From: Takakia lepidozioides
Lineage: Eukaryota; Streptophyta; Takakiopsida; Takakiales; Takakiaceae
Direction of reading: 5' to 3'
Length of the DNA stretch: 64,000 nucleotides
NCBI GenBank assembly: GCA_030704615.1
Contig: CM060732.1
Span: forward strand, 15,004,001-15,068,000
Part shown: one piece after another, positions 32,158 to 42,092 of the stretch
How positions within the stretch are numbered: position 1 is the first letter of the stretch
Layout: every line of letters starts with the position of its first letter
Notes under the pieces: generated by a model
Databases searched by the model: none
Seen by the model: only the letters and a program-made list of their open reading frames with translations
What the model was told of the DNA's origin: nothing
Program-made: the position numbers and the translations under genes

Positions 32158-33221
32158 CTATACCCCCGAGCTCCCCACATGGTTCCATGGTGACGTGGAG
32201 CATGGGCTGCGCAAGTCACCCTTATCACCATCATCTTGACTCCCATCTTCCTGCCCTTGCATTCCTGCTGATTTGGATTCCCTTGAGCTGGAGATCGGAC
32301 TGTAGCCGGATGTGCTTGTACCAAGTTGTAGGTTGACATGCTCAGCTTCAAGCTCTTTTACCGTGTTTGCCTGCTCACAACGTCTGCCGTAGAAGATGAT
32401 GCTTTCAAATAGTCAGGACTGCTGCTCCTTTGTTTCTCCTTTCCAGGCCGTTGTTGCTGCCCTACGAGAGACTGCCTTCCCTGCCTTGTCTGCACCACAT
32501 TGATGGTTGGCAGCTCTTCCATCCACTGAACCTTGCGCTTCCCTATGTCATCCTTTGCCGTTGGTGGTCCTGCTCCGCAGCTGGTGATTCAGCACACTGT
32601 CTTGTTTGCTGGATGTGCCTGTACCTTTCACTCCCAAATGGCAATTCCCCAAAGAATCATGTATACTATCTACACTTTCAACTTTCATGCTTTCATCCTC
32701 ATAGCCTTGGGTGCCCACAGAGGGTGCGGATGTTGCATGAGCAGTGAGCGGGATTAAGCATGAGCATGAGCATGAGCAGAACATATTTTATGGATTTTTT
32801 GCCAAATTTATCCCTTGTGGAGGTAATTTTGGACTGCTTTTCCGATAAAAAAAATGCCAAGTTCTCCATCATCATTGGCTTCGACCTTAGGTTCGGATCA
32901 GAAAATATAGATTCGGCAGTTACCGAACCTGAGTAGTCGGTGCCGATTATAGCACAACAGTGCTATGAGAGTTGGGTAGTCGGTGCTGATTATAACATAC
33001 TAATGCTCGGACGGATGGAAAGCGGCTACCGCAGAAATAGGACCGTTTTCTATTACCGTGGTCCGGCCGAGCCGGCCGACCTTGTGGCCGACTATAGTCG
33101 GTGTCGGAAAATATTAAAAAATAAAAAATAAAAAATAAAACTATTAAAAAAACTATAGTCGGTGCCGACTATACTTTCGCTCATCTACCTAGTTGATAAT
33201 TTTGTAAAGGTTGTTCTCTAA
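32154..33221. other. Linker region of Ty3 element B with CGGTGCCGACTATA repeats
   Basis: Short minus-strand frames at 32154-32351 and 32548-32784 are Ser/Gly-rich, consistent with the spacer between RNase H and integrase. At 32930-33180 the motif TAGTCGGTGCCGACTATA or its halves occurs four to five times, partly palindromic, ending in A/T-rich repeats. Confidence 0.4.
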
Positions 33222-33744
33222 GGCCCCCACCGCACCAGCTTGCTATCGCCTGCTACACTCCTACTAACTACTGCTACATAGAAAATTGCAGCCGCACTGA
33301 CATGTTTAAAATGTTTTAGCCATAACTATAGTTATCTATCATAAGAACTTCCTTCCTACTTTAGAGCGAATCTAGCACTACCCCCCCCCTAGTGCTAAAT
33401 CTAAACAGGCGCGCCGTTTTTGGGCAGCTGCCCGCGCCATTCTCTGCCATCGCCATTCCCATTCGCCATTTAAAGCCTCGAGTAATGTGCAGCATTGTGC
33501 TCCTGGCTCGTGATCTTGTCTCGTCATTGCTCCTTTGGCTATGGCGAAAAGGAAGGAGGCGCGAGAAAATGGCGAGAGGAAGTCGGGCAGGGGCAGACGA
33601 ACGCATGTTTAAAACTAACAATATGCACTTAAAACATGTTAAGCTAAAATGTTGGTGCGGCAGGGATATTGTTAGTTGGAGCAACTGTTATGAAAACGGG
33701 CATGCTAACCGTTAGCAGGTGAACAGCCCGGTGCAGCGGGGGCC
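33222..33744. mobile_element. Harbinger/Tourist-like MITE (523 bp)
   Basis: Ends are GGCCCCCACCGCACCAG (left) and, inverted, CCCGGTGCAGCGGGGGCC (right), flanked by TAA on both sides (33219-33221, 33745-33747). A 3-bp TWA duplication and a GG-rich TIR are typical of PIF/Harbinger MITEs. No coding sequence. The right third is clearly related to the right end of the element at 59386-62100. Confidence 0.8.
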
Positions 33745-34005
33745 TAAGATGTTCTTCCCCCCTACTTCGTATTCTGTATTACACTCTGTGGCGACTATAA
33801 CACCTAAGATTGGGGCACGGATATAGACATTCTATCCCCTATTTCTGTTGTCTCTTACCAAGTTTAAAATAATGCAGTTTATGTACATCGACATCCACAC
33901 AGGGGACTTCCAGGAGGTCCGTTTTTTGTTTTCAGGGTGGTTCGGTGTAGGTTTGGGGGAGGTTCGGAAAAGTCCGCTCATGCTCATGAGCTCACCACTC
34001 ACCGC

Positions 34006-34785
34006 TCATGCATTTGCAATCCCCCCCACAGAGGCCCCTGGCTCCTCTCTTGAAAACTTGATCCTATACTTCCTTTCAAGCTCCTTCACTCCTTTCTTAG
34101 CATCCACAAACTCAAATGAGAATCCTTCTAGGCTGTTAGTACCAGAATGATGCCCTGAGAAGATCCACCAGTAGGGGTCTAAGTCAGATTCTACAAAGAA
34201 GTGCCTTCCCATGAGAATATCCTTGAAATGCCACAATGCCCATACACAAACGTAGTATTCCTCCCTTTTGAATGCTAGACTTTTGGAATCAATCATGTGT
34301 GATGTTGCTCTATAAGCCTGGGACACGCAGTTTCTCCCATTCTCACTATATTGATATAATGTGGCTTGAGCGACCCCACTGTTGCTGATGATTCTAAGGA
34401 GAAAATCCCCTGCCTCTCCTTTATGCAATTCCATGCTCTGGGTGATTCCTGTGGCATTGACTTCCAGCTCTTCAGACTCTTCAGCAGGTCCGACAGGATA
34501 CCTACTCAAAGCATCCACATTGGAATGCTTCGAACCAGCCCTATGTATTATCTTAAAATCAAAGTCCTGTAATATCATAATCCATCTCCCATGCATCCCA
34601 GAGGCGTTGACACTTACCGTGGCCAGCCATTCAAGCGGCTTGTGGTCTGTTCTGATGATGAACGGAGTGCCATATAAATATTGCCAAAAATGAATCACAC
34701 CCCAAACTAGAGCATAACACTCACCTTCCATTGGGTGATATTTCTGTTGCGCCTCCGACAGGACCTTGCTTACATATGCAACCAC
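34006..34785 (-). pseudogene. RNase H plus second RNase H-like domain of Ty3 element B
   Basis: The open frame of 259 residues starts VAYVSKVLSEAQQKYHPMEG and has TPFIIRTDHKPLEWLA and HRAGSKHSNVDALSRYP, the C-terminal two thirds of a normal Ty3 RNase H. After a short linker a second block repeats the pattern: SKSLAFKREEYYVCVWALWH, then DILMGRHFFVESDLDPYWW, aligned with the E...HF..YL.G..F...TDH.PL.WL segment. The second copy has D-L-D-P where the first has D-H-K-P. Element A has the same arrangement. The second copy may be structural rather than catalytic. Confidence 0.75.
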
Positions 34786-34844
34786 CCTTTCATTGCGATT
34801 GTACTTCTGAGACAGAACGGCCCCGACTCCTCGAATGGACCAAT

Positions 34845-35083
34845 CTACATCCTGAATAAATGGCCTCGAAAAGTCAGGCTTAGCAAGAACAGAGCTGTAC
34901 TCAACTTTAACCGCAAAGTTTCAAAAGCATTTTGAGCCCGATGAGTCCACTTGAAGGTTACATCCTTCTTAGTTAATTCAAACAAAGGCACACAGATAAG
35001 AGCAAACCCTTCAATGTAGATCCTGTAGTACCCACTCATGCCCACAAACACCCTTACCCCAGTAGGATTTTTGGGAACACCCC
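34845..35083 (-). pseudogene. RT connection of Ty3 element B
   Basis: VPKNPTGVRVFVGMSGYYRI and FKWTHRAQNAFETLRLKLS match element A and other Ty3 elements. A frameshift near 34880 separates it from the RNase H frame. RT catalytic sequence is absent upstream. Confidence 0.8.
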
Positions 35084-35085
35084 GT

Positions 35086-35414
35086 TAATATAAACACCAA
35101 ATAACAACCAACAGAGCGGTCTTTCAAAACCGAACTTCTCCTATCTCTTCCTCCCTCTCAAGCTCTCAAAACTGGTGGCTCTAAGTTTCAGCAGGGCTTT
35201 GCCGTCATGAAAGTGTGAGAGGAAGAATGAACCAGGGAGCCTCCCCTTTTATACCCGGGGAGGCAGACCAGTGCGATACCTCGCCATGGGTATGCGATGG
35301 CAGGGATGCCCAGTGCATGTCCCAAGAACTGCCACGCGCCCGCCATGCGCGAGATTCAAGCGGCGGCGGCCGCAGGGCTAGCAAACCTAACCAATCATAA
35401 TTATTAGGGGAGGG
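35086..35414 (-). other. Promoter-like fragment, resembles the 29-kb end of the transposon-like unit
   Basis: The minus strand has GGTATAAAAGG (TATA, 35247-35253). The plus strand has CAGGGCTTTGCCG followed by a GAGAGG.A..ATGA segment and the TATA motif, in the same order as near 29035-29090 (CAGGGCTTCGCCG...). It may be a fragment of a related transposon joined to Ty3 element B, mirroring the junction at 23755. Confidence 0.3.
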
Positions 35415-35985
35415 TGTAGGGCGAAATCGTGGTTCAATTTATTTTTGGTTTGAAACTTGATATTCTTAAGCTAATTCCCAAAGGTAAGATTTTTGAGGTG
35501 AATCATTGTGTGTGTGAATACTGCCAAAGCCCAGGGATGAAGTTAGCGATCCCTCAACGATGAATGGCGGGTACATTCATTGTTGATCCCTATAGTGTCG
35601 GGAAGGTGCACTGCAAGCCGTAGGGTAGCTGATGTAAGCGGTGTTGTAATGGAGGTGCGGACAAACATCCAACTCGCGACTTGATGCAAGCCAATCTGTT
35701 CAATGGTTTGGGATTCTCAGTAGATGGGAGGATGGGCGTTTTTGGCTGGGGTAGTGGGGTGTTTATTGTACGAGCTTTATTTGGAAACTAGAGCTTCAAC
35801 ATGGTGATAAGGATTGTCAGGCGATGCGGCTGGTGGTGGATGGCTGGAGACGAGGAAAGGGATGGATATAGGCCGGGCGGGCGAAGATGGAGGGGCTTTT
35901 TTTCTTTTCCTGGTTGCGGAGGTGAGAATGAGGAAGAATGGAGGAGGATGAGTGGAAGGGTAGAGCTGGAACTGAGGACCAGTAT
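35415..35985 (+). repeat. LTR-like arm in inverted orientation
   Basis: Begins TGTAGGGCGAAATCG after a purine run (TTAGGGGAGGG), and is the inverted copy of 30855-31406. It could be the 3' LTR of a plus-strand relative whose body is lost, or the result of an inversion. Confidence 0.55.
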
Positions 35986-35999
35986 GACGGGACAAACTG

Positions 36000-36249
36000 C
36001 ATCACCACAAGAAATTGTAGCGGAGAGGGATGCCCTCACGTTGGTGCTTAAGACTCTCAATCCACTCCACTCACAGGCTGCAACTGAAGCGGCAATTCGC
36101 GACATCATGGGCAAAGACAACCTGGAGCACATTCACTTCGGCAAATTAGCCACAACCGAGAAAGTCAAGCATACATGCCTTGCTCTCATCACCTGCAAGA
36201 ACCCAAGTGTGTACACCCTGTGGTGCAATCGGCCCCATATACCCTGTAA
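36000..36249. other. Unrecognised open stretch
   Basis: The plus strand is open and reads a helical-looking segment (EIVAERDALTLVLKTLNPL), but the same frame continues antisense through the F-box copy and starts inside the LTR-like arm, so I do not call a gene. Confidence 0.25.
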
Positions 36250-36695
36250 TTGCCGACTCCTTGTCAAAAACTTCAAAGGTATAATCCACAGGGTAGTCTG
36301 GCAGACATCGCCACCGCGTATTAACGGAATCAAACGCCCACCACTTCCGTGCACTTATGAGAGGTTGTTCATCGTATGCAGGCCCAGCCAGCATGTAAAC
36401 CCATTCCTCCTTGATCTCTTCGTCATTGACAATCGATAAGGCATTCTGCCATTTCTCACACACACCTTTCAACGGCAAATACTATGAGCGAGGTACCCTT
36501 GTGATGCACTCCAATGCCACATGGTCTGTCGACCTCGGAATCAAGGAGCTGTCATTCGATTGGTCCTCCGGCTCTGCCATTGCTAGAATTCCATTTTATT
36601 TATGATTTCTTACTATGGTTTCGTACTAAACTTCATAAAATATATACTAATGTACATGTGATATTCTAAATTATGATCCGAAAAATTGATCGACA
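36250..36695 (-). pseudogene. F-box/kelch-type gene fragment, copy 1
   Basis: The minus strand has an ATG at 36580, an F-box-like segment (DHVALECIT.VPRS, then LKGVCEKWQNALS) and the start of a kelch-like region (KEEWVYMLAGPAYDEQPL, WWAFDSVNTRWRCLPDYP). F-box/kelch proteins are substrate receptors of SCF ubiquitin ligases. A TAG interrupts the F-box at the same place as in the 57950 copy. Homology to that copy stops near 36250, and the remaining frame to 36146 is unrelated sequence. About 110 bp of upstream sequence is also shared with the other copy. Confidence 0.7.
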
Positions 36696-36967
36696 CACAG
36701 CCCATCCAAGGGGGGTCACAAGCAAACCGATGCCATACAAGCAGCTACCATACCCCTATATACACGTACGCTCATGCGCATGCTTCCCACAACACCCAAT
36801 GCACTGGCAGATACGTAGGCAATCAATCTCCGCACCAAACAAACTTCAAGCGAATTTGACAGTGACATGGGCAGTAGTCCCTCAGACTCTAAGAAGTCCC
36901 GGGGACCCGCTGAGTCCGGCCCTCTACAAGTCAGGGACACATCAAGCTCCTACACCACCCCTCAAAT

Positions 36968-37909
36968 ATGGATGGGAACCCGACACTGGAACAAATCGCG
37001 GAAGATTCCAATGCCCCCTTTGTCACCAAGGAGCGATCGGGCCTCGAGCTCCAAAGTTTGGGCCTCTGCCATGCAGAAATCTATGATATGCAACACTGCC
37101 TCAATTCCTACCCAAGGGTGCCTCAACTTTTCTTCCCAGCAACAAGACCGGATGGGCGGGAGGGCCAGTTGTACCCATTTACGCAGTTGCCCAAGGGCAC
37201 ACAAGTGAATCCGGTGTCTGGGATACCGCTATCCCCTCCACACATCATGATACGATTCGACAAAGACTTCAATATGCCCAACGAGCAGGCCCTTTACAGA
37301 GCACGGAAGCGATTCGAATCAATGAACATCCTTCTCGGGAAGATCTTATACTCACCCCTCACTGCGTACACGAAGCACGGAAGCAAGAATTGGTCTGGGC
37401 TAAAGGTCGAGCTACTGCACCCACACACAGATGGGTTGGCTCTCTTACGAGGCGACATGCCCTTTATATTGGAAATGGCCTCCGGTGTGCCAAGAAGGGG
37501 AATCTCCCCGCCTCACCAGATCACCTATCAAGTCTTGGAGCGGAATGATTGTAGGATATGCGCAACATGGGTGCGGATGGTGGCTTTGGAGACCTATGAG
37601 CAAATAGTGTGGGAAGGGGTGAAGCCCAACCACATCACCTCTATTTGTGTCTATAATGCGTGTGCAAGCCTAGCAGCCCTGGAAAAGGGCAGAGAGGTCC
37701 ATGGTGACATCATCAAAGCGAGAATTGAACCAGATATTGTTCCGAACAATACCCTCATGGACATGTATGCCAATTGTGGGTGCATCGAGGATGCAAAGGG
37801 AGTGTTGGACAATATGACTGAAGGAGATGTGGTGTCTTGTAACGCCATGATCGCAGGGTATGCACAGCTTGGGCGCGGGATCGAGGCTCGGCCATGCGAT
37901 GCATACTGA
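36968..37909 (+). CDS. Chimeric ORF: unknown N-terminal domain fused to PPR repeats
   Basis: A 313-codon frame. Residues 1 to about 200 form an unrecognised region (MDGNPTLEQIAEDSN, then IMIRFDKDFNMPNEQALYRA and DGLALLRGDMPFIL). From about residue 205 PLS-type pentatricopeptide motifs begin: EGVKPNHITSICVYNACASL, LEKGREVHGDIIKA, NTLMDMYANCGCIEDAKGVL and GDVVSCNAMIAGYAQLGRGI. PPR tracts bind organellar RNA. No transit peptide is evident at this start. The junction near 37560 is probably a chance fusion when the PPR array was moved next to, or interrupted, another gene, but the frame is continuous. Confidence 0.45.
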   Translation: MDGNPTLEQIAEDSNAPFVTKERSGLELQSLGLCHAEIYDMQHCLNSYPRVPQLFFPATRPDGREGQLYPFTQLPKGTQVNPVSGIPLSPPHIMIRFDKDFNMPNEQALYRARKRFESMNILLGKILYSPLTAYTKHGSKNWSGLKVELLHPHTDGLALLRGDMPFILEMASGVPRRGISPPHQITYQVLERNDCRICATWVRMVALETYEQIVWEGVKPNHITSICVYNACASLAALEKGREVHGDIIKARIEPDIVPNNTLMDMYANCGCIEDAKGVLDNMTEGDVVSCNAMIAGYAQLGRGIEARPCDAY

Positions 37910-40010
37910 ATTCTGTAAGTTAGCTCATTGGCTTCTGAAAGAGGATCAAGAGAGGGAGTCCATAATGCCTCTTCTGGCTCTTCTGAGCATGTGAAGATGC
38001 TTTGTGAGGTAGGCAGACTGAAAGAGGCTCTACAGACTTTAAACCAAGGAGCATTTCAGCAGATTCAGATATGTATGTGGTACAATGCTTTGGATGAGCG
38101 AATGATGCACGAAGGGGTGAAGCCGAACCACATCACGATTGTGGTTGTGTTTGCAATGCGTGTGCAAGCCTGGGAGCCCTGGAAAAGGGGAAAGAGGTCC
38201 ATGGTGACATCTTCAAAGCTAGAAGTGTACCAGATGTCATTGGTGTCATGGAACGTGATGCTTGCAGGGTATGCACATCAAGTATGGAGGCTTCGAGACC
38301 TATGATCACATGATGGGGGAAGGGGTGAAGCCCGACCACATCACGTTTGTGTGCATTTGCAATGCTTGTGCAAGCCTGGTAGCGCTGGAAAAGGGCAAAG
38401 AGGTGCACGGAGACATCATCAAAGCTGGAATTGTACCAAACATCATTCTGAACACTGCCCTGGCAACTTTGGAAGGGGGCAAAGAGGTCCATGGCGACAT
38501 CGTCAGAGCTGGAATTGTAGCAAATGTCATTCTGAACACTGCCCTAGTGGACATGTATGCAAAATGTGGGTGCATCGAGGATGCAAAGGGAGTGTTCGAC
38601 ACTATGGATGAACGAGATGTGGTGTTGTGGAGTGTGATGCTTGCAGGTATGCAAAGCAGGGACAAGGGATGGAGGCTTCGGAGACCTATGAGCAAATGAT
38701 GGGGAAGCACATCATGTTTGTGTGCATTTTCAATTCTTGTGCAAGCCTGGCAGCCCTAGAGAAGGGCAAAGAGGTGCATGGGGATATCATCAAAGCTGGA
38801 ATTGTACCAAATGTCATTCTGAACATTGCCCTGGCAGCTCTGGAAAAGGGGAAAGAGGTCCATGGTGACATCTTCAGAGCTGGAATTGTACCAGATTTCA
38901 TTCTGAACAATACCCTGGTGGACATGTATGGGGATATCGTCAAAGCTGGAATTGTACCAAACGTTATTCTGAACACTGCCCTGACGGCAAAGAGGTCCAT
39001 GGCGACATCGTCAGAGCTGGAATTGTAGCTATGTCATTCTGAACATTGCCCTAGTGGACATGTATGCAAAATGTGGGTGCATCGAGGATGCAGAGGGAGT
39101 GTTCAACACAATGGTTGAACGAGATGTGGTGTCGTGGAGTGCGATGCTTGCAGGGTATGCACAACAGGGACGGAGGATGGAGGCTTTGGAGACCTATGAG
39201 CAAATGATGGGGGAAGGGGCCACATCATGTTTGTGTGCATTGCAATGCTTGTGCAAGCCTGGCAGCCCTGGAGAAGGGCAAAGAGGTGCATGGGGATATC
39301 ATCAAAGCTGGAACTGTACCTAATGTCATTCTAAACACTGCCCTGGCAGCTCTGGAGAAGCGGAAAGATTGCATGGCGACATCTTCAGAGCTGGAATTGT
39401 CCCAAATGTCATTCTGAACAATACCCTACTGGACAGGTATGCAAAATGTGGGTGCATCGAGGATGCAAAGGGAATGTTCAACACAATGGCTGAACGAGAT
39501 GTGGTGTCGTGGAGTGCGATGCTTGCAGGGTATGCACAGCAGGGACGTGGGATGGAGGCTTTGGAGACCTATGAGCAAATGATGGGGGAAGGGTTTAGCC
39601 CGGCCACATCATGTTTGTGTGCATTGCAGGCCTGGCAGCCCTAGAGAAGGGCAAAGAGGTGCATGGGGATATCATCAAAGCTGGAATTGTACCTAATATC
39701 ATTCTAAACACTGCCCTGACAGCTCTGGAAAAGGGGAAGGAGGTCCATGGTGACATCTTCAGAGCTGGAATTGTACCATATGTCACTCTGAACAATACCC
39801 TACTGGACATGTATGCAAAATGTGGGTGCATCGAGGATGCAAAAGGAGTGATCAACACAATGGTGTGCCTGAACGAGATGTGGTGTCGTGGAGTGCGATG
39901 CTTGCAGGGTATGTAGAGCAGCCCGACGTGGGATGGAGGCTTTGGAGACCTATCAGCAAATGATGGGGAAAGGGTTCAGCCCGGCCACATCATGTTTGTA
40001 TTCTTGGTGT
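37545..40010 (+). pseudogene. Decayed PLS-type PPR repeat array
   Basis: At least five tandem units of about 300 bp encode the same block: NACASLAALEKGKEVHGDII, KAGIVPNVILN.AL, DMYAKCGCIEDAKGVF and ERDVVSWSAMLAGYAQQGRG, followed by MEALETYEQMMGEG. Pieces lie at 37573, 38080, 38262, 38627, 39054, 39369 and 39611. Near 38010 there is a PPR-gene N-terminal-like segment (LCEVGRLKEALQTLNQG). Frames change every few hundred bases and some units repeat only the KAGIVPNVILN part, so no continuous protein exists. No E or DYW domain is visible at the end. It descends from an organellar RNA-binding protein gene by internal duplication. Confidence 0.85.
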
Positions 40011-40199
40011 TCTCTTGGGAGGTGGTTTATAATGTTGACAATGGTGAGAGGGCCTTGGGTTAGGGTGGATGTCACCACAACGTAGTAGGAAAAGTTTGTC
40101 GTTTATACTTTTATAGGTTTTAAGGTGGGACGGGGGGTGGTGGAAGGAGTGTTTAGATGCTAGAGGTTTTTGGTGATATCTGCCATGCGGGCAGTGGGT

Positions 40200-41879
40200 T
40201 ATGAGGTGGGTCTTGAAGGGACGAGGGGTGGGGGTATGAGGAAGGTAGCTATCATGTGGGTATGTGGGTATGTGGGTATGGGGGGGGCGATATAGGTGGA
40301 AGGGTGCCAGACGTAGGTGGAGCTGGTTGCATGGGTGTGTGCGGGGGTTTTGACTGTGATTTGATTATTATACATTCCTTTTGGAATGTATTTTTGGTGG
40401 GTGGCGGGTGTGGGTATTGGGTGGGGAAGAGGAAAAGTTTTTGGCCTTATCCGTAGGTGGGTGGGGGTGTGCATGGTTGTGATTGGGGGTATTATTACTG
40501 GGGTGGAGTGGTTGGTATACGGGGATAGAGTATGAATTTGGTATCGTAGCTTAAGTGGCCTGGAGCGTATGTGTATGTGTATTTTGCTGGCTGATCAAGC
40601 ATGCGGAGGAGAGTTTGAATTTTGAGTAGTTTTATTACTGCATGTGACATATTGAAATAACCAAGAATTGTGTGCGCGATACCATAGGCCTGGTATATTG
40701 TCGTGGTAATACCTGCAAGGGTAAATAGTATGGAAATTCGTAGTGTAGGCCTGGGTTGAAGTTGGCACGAATTTTAGGGGTGGAGGGCGGGATGTAGGGT
40801 ATGGAGGTGAGTTACGTAGATACGAGTGTTTGGATGAAGTTTGGGTGTCATGAACGTTGGTGGGATGAGATGACGGTTGCGGCTTCTGTTACCGGGAGTT
40901 TTTTTGAAGAGAGACATGTGGCGTTTTAGGTTTTGTGACATATGGCGAGTAAGGGTTGGGTGCTGCAGTGACGGGGCGTGTTGTGCAAAGGTGGGGGGGA
41001 CTTATATTTGCGCTCTGATCGTTTAGCTGTGCGAGTGTTGTAAGCCATATGCTGGGGGCACGGGTAGAACAGTGTACGTAGAGTTCAGGGGGGCGCTGCT
41101 GGAGCTTAGCATGAAGTGAATGCTGAGAGTACTTTGGAGTATGAAGAAGTTGAAGATGTATGTAAGTTTTTGGTGTCTTGAAGGTAGAGCTGTCGTATTG
41201 CATAGAAGTAGCCTGGGGTACATAATCGATATTGTCAACTATGAGAGAGATGAGTGAGTCGACAAAATAGAGGGCTACACAGTATGATGCGGTATGGCAT
41301 ATCTTTTGGAGTGTACGTATGTTGTGCTTCCTACCTCTGAACTTACACATTATGCAGGCTAGGATTCATGGGAGAGAGGCCTGACGTTTGTGCGTTGGTA
41401 GCAGGTGGGGATTGTGCCGATGCTGGAGCAGTCCCGGGTGGTGTCTGGGCCCTCTCTGCACTGGTGAAGTCGAGACGAGAGGGATGAGTAGTGGTGGGTA
41501 GTTCGATCAGTGTCGGCAGCTTGTAGGTGCCGGGTGGTGGCTTTGCTGTGGTGATGGCGCTCTGTCCAGCAGGTGAATTCGCCAACCCTGGGGGTGGGGG
41601 CAGCGTCTCCAGGATCTTGCTTGCATGCTCGTAAAAACTTGCCAGGTTGGCCCCCAAGTTCTTGGCAATAGAGTCCTGGAACGAAATCAGGTAGGTGTGG
41701 TGCGTATCTTGCTGCGTGGCCAGGGTGAGCGCAACCCTAGACTCCATAGCTCCAAGGTCATTCTTCATTTCGTTTTTGATCGAGATTGCATGGGCTGCCA
41801 ATTTTTTGTCGATTTCGGACATCATTGCATCGTGCCCTTGCTTGGAGCTGGTGCCTGTCTTGATGTTGAGGGACTGCAC
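40200..41879 (-). pseudogene. LINE-like remnant: Gag-like ORF1 and possible endonuclease start
   Basis: 41879-41343 encodes an Ala/Thr/Pro-rich protein with a helical N-terminal half (EIDKKLAAHAISIKNEMKND, then ALTLATQQDTHH) that could be a coiled coil, as in LINE ORF1 proteins. Downstream on the same strand the C/A-rich composition equals that of the LINE at 1-4930. Near 40760-40680 a frame reads LRISILFTLAGITTTIYQ, vaguely like the start of an AP-endonuclease. I infer the 5' half of a related LINE, in the opposite orientation. No reverse transcriptase is present. Confidence 0.35.
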
Positions 41880-42003
41880 AGTGTCCGCTAAAGCTTGATT
41901 AATATTGGCTACCCACAGCCTCGGCTGCGGGGGGTGTGGCCCCGTTCAGACTGTTCGTGTGGGGTTCGAATGTGACATACTTGTCAATAACAGCTTTTGG
42001 TTT

Positions 42004-42092
42004 GTGGACAGTACTCTAGAGGCTACATGGTATGATCTAGAAATCAACGAATAGTCTTCAGGGCCAAGAATGATTCAGCAAATACAGGAAAA
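42004..42092 (+). pseudogene. F-box/kelch fragment, copy 3 (3' end)
   Basis: CTTTTGGTTTGTGGACAGTA through ATCAACGAATAGTCTTCAG matches the last codons, stop and 3' flank of the 57950 copy (58300-58420), with a small deletion after CATGGTATG. The fold-back element begins right after it. Confidence 0.75.

Larger units (their letters stand above)
31407..35085 (-). mobile_element. Ty3-type element B, 5'-truncated
   Basis: The minus strand carries RT connection (35051-34845), RNase H plus a second RNase H-like domain (34785-34006), integrase N-terminus (32157-31536) and a C-terminal remnant near 31430-31530. It begins abruptly near 35085 at almost the same RT position as element A. Between RNase H and integrase are a Harbinger-like MITE (33222-33744) and a short repeat cluster (32930-33180). 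Confidence 0.85.

Noticed and set aside
32533-32757. Plus-strand ORFs near 32430-32757
   Set aside because: Antisense to the linker of Ty3 element B, with no conserved motif.
35801-36439. 212-codon plus-strand ORF
   Set aside because: It starts inside an LTR-like repeat arm and ends antisense to the F-box/kelch copy; only the middle 250 bp is unexplained.
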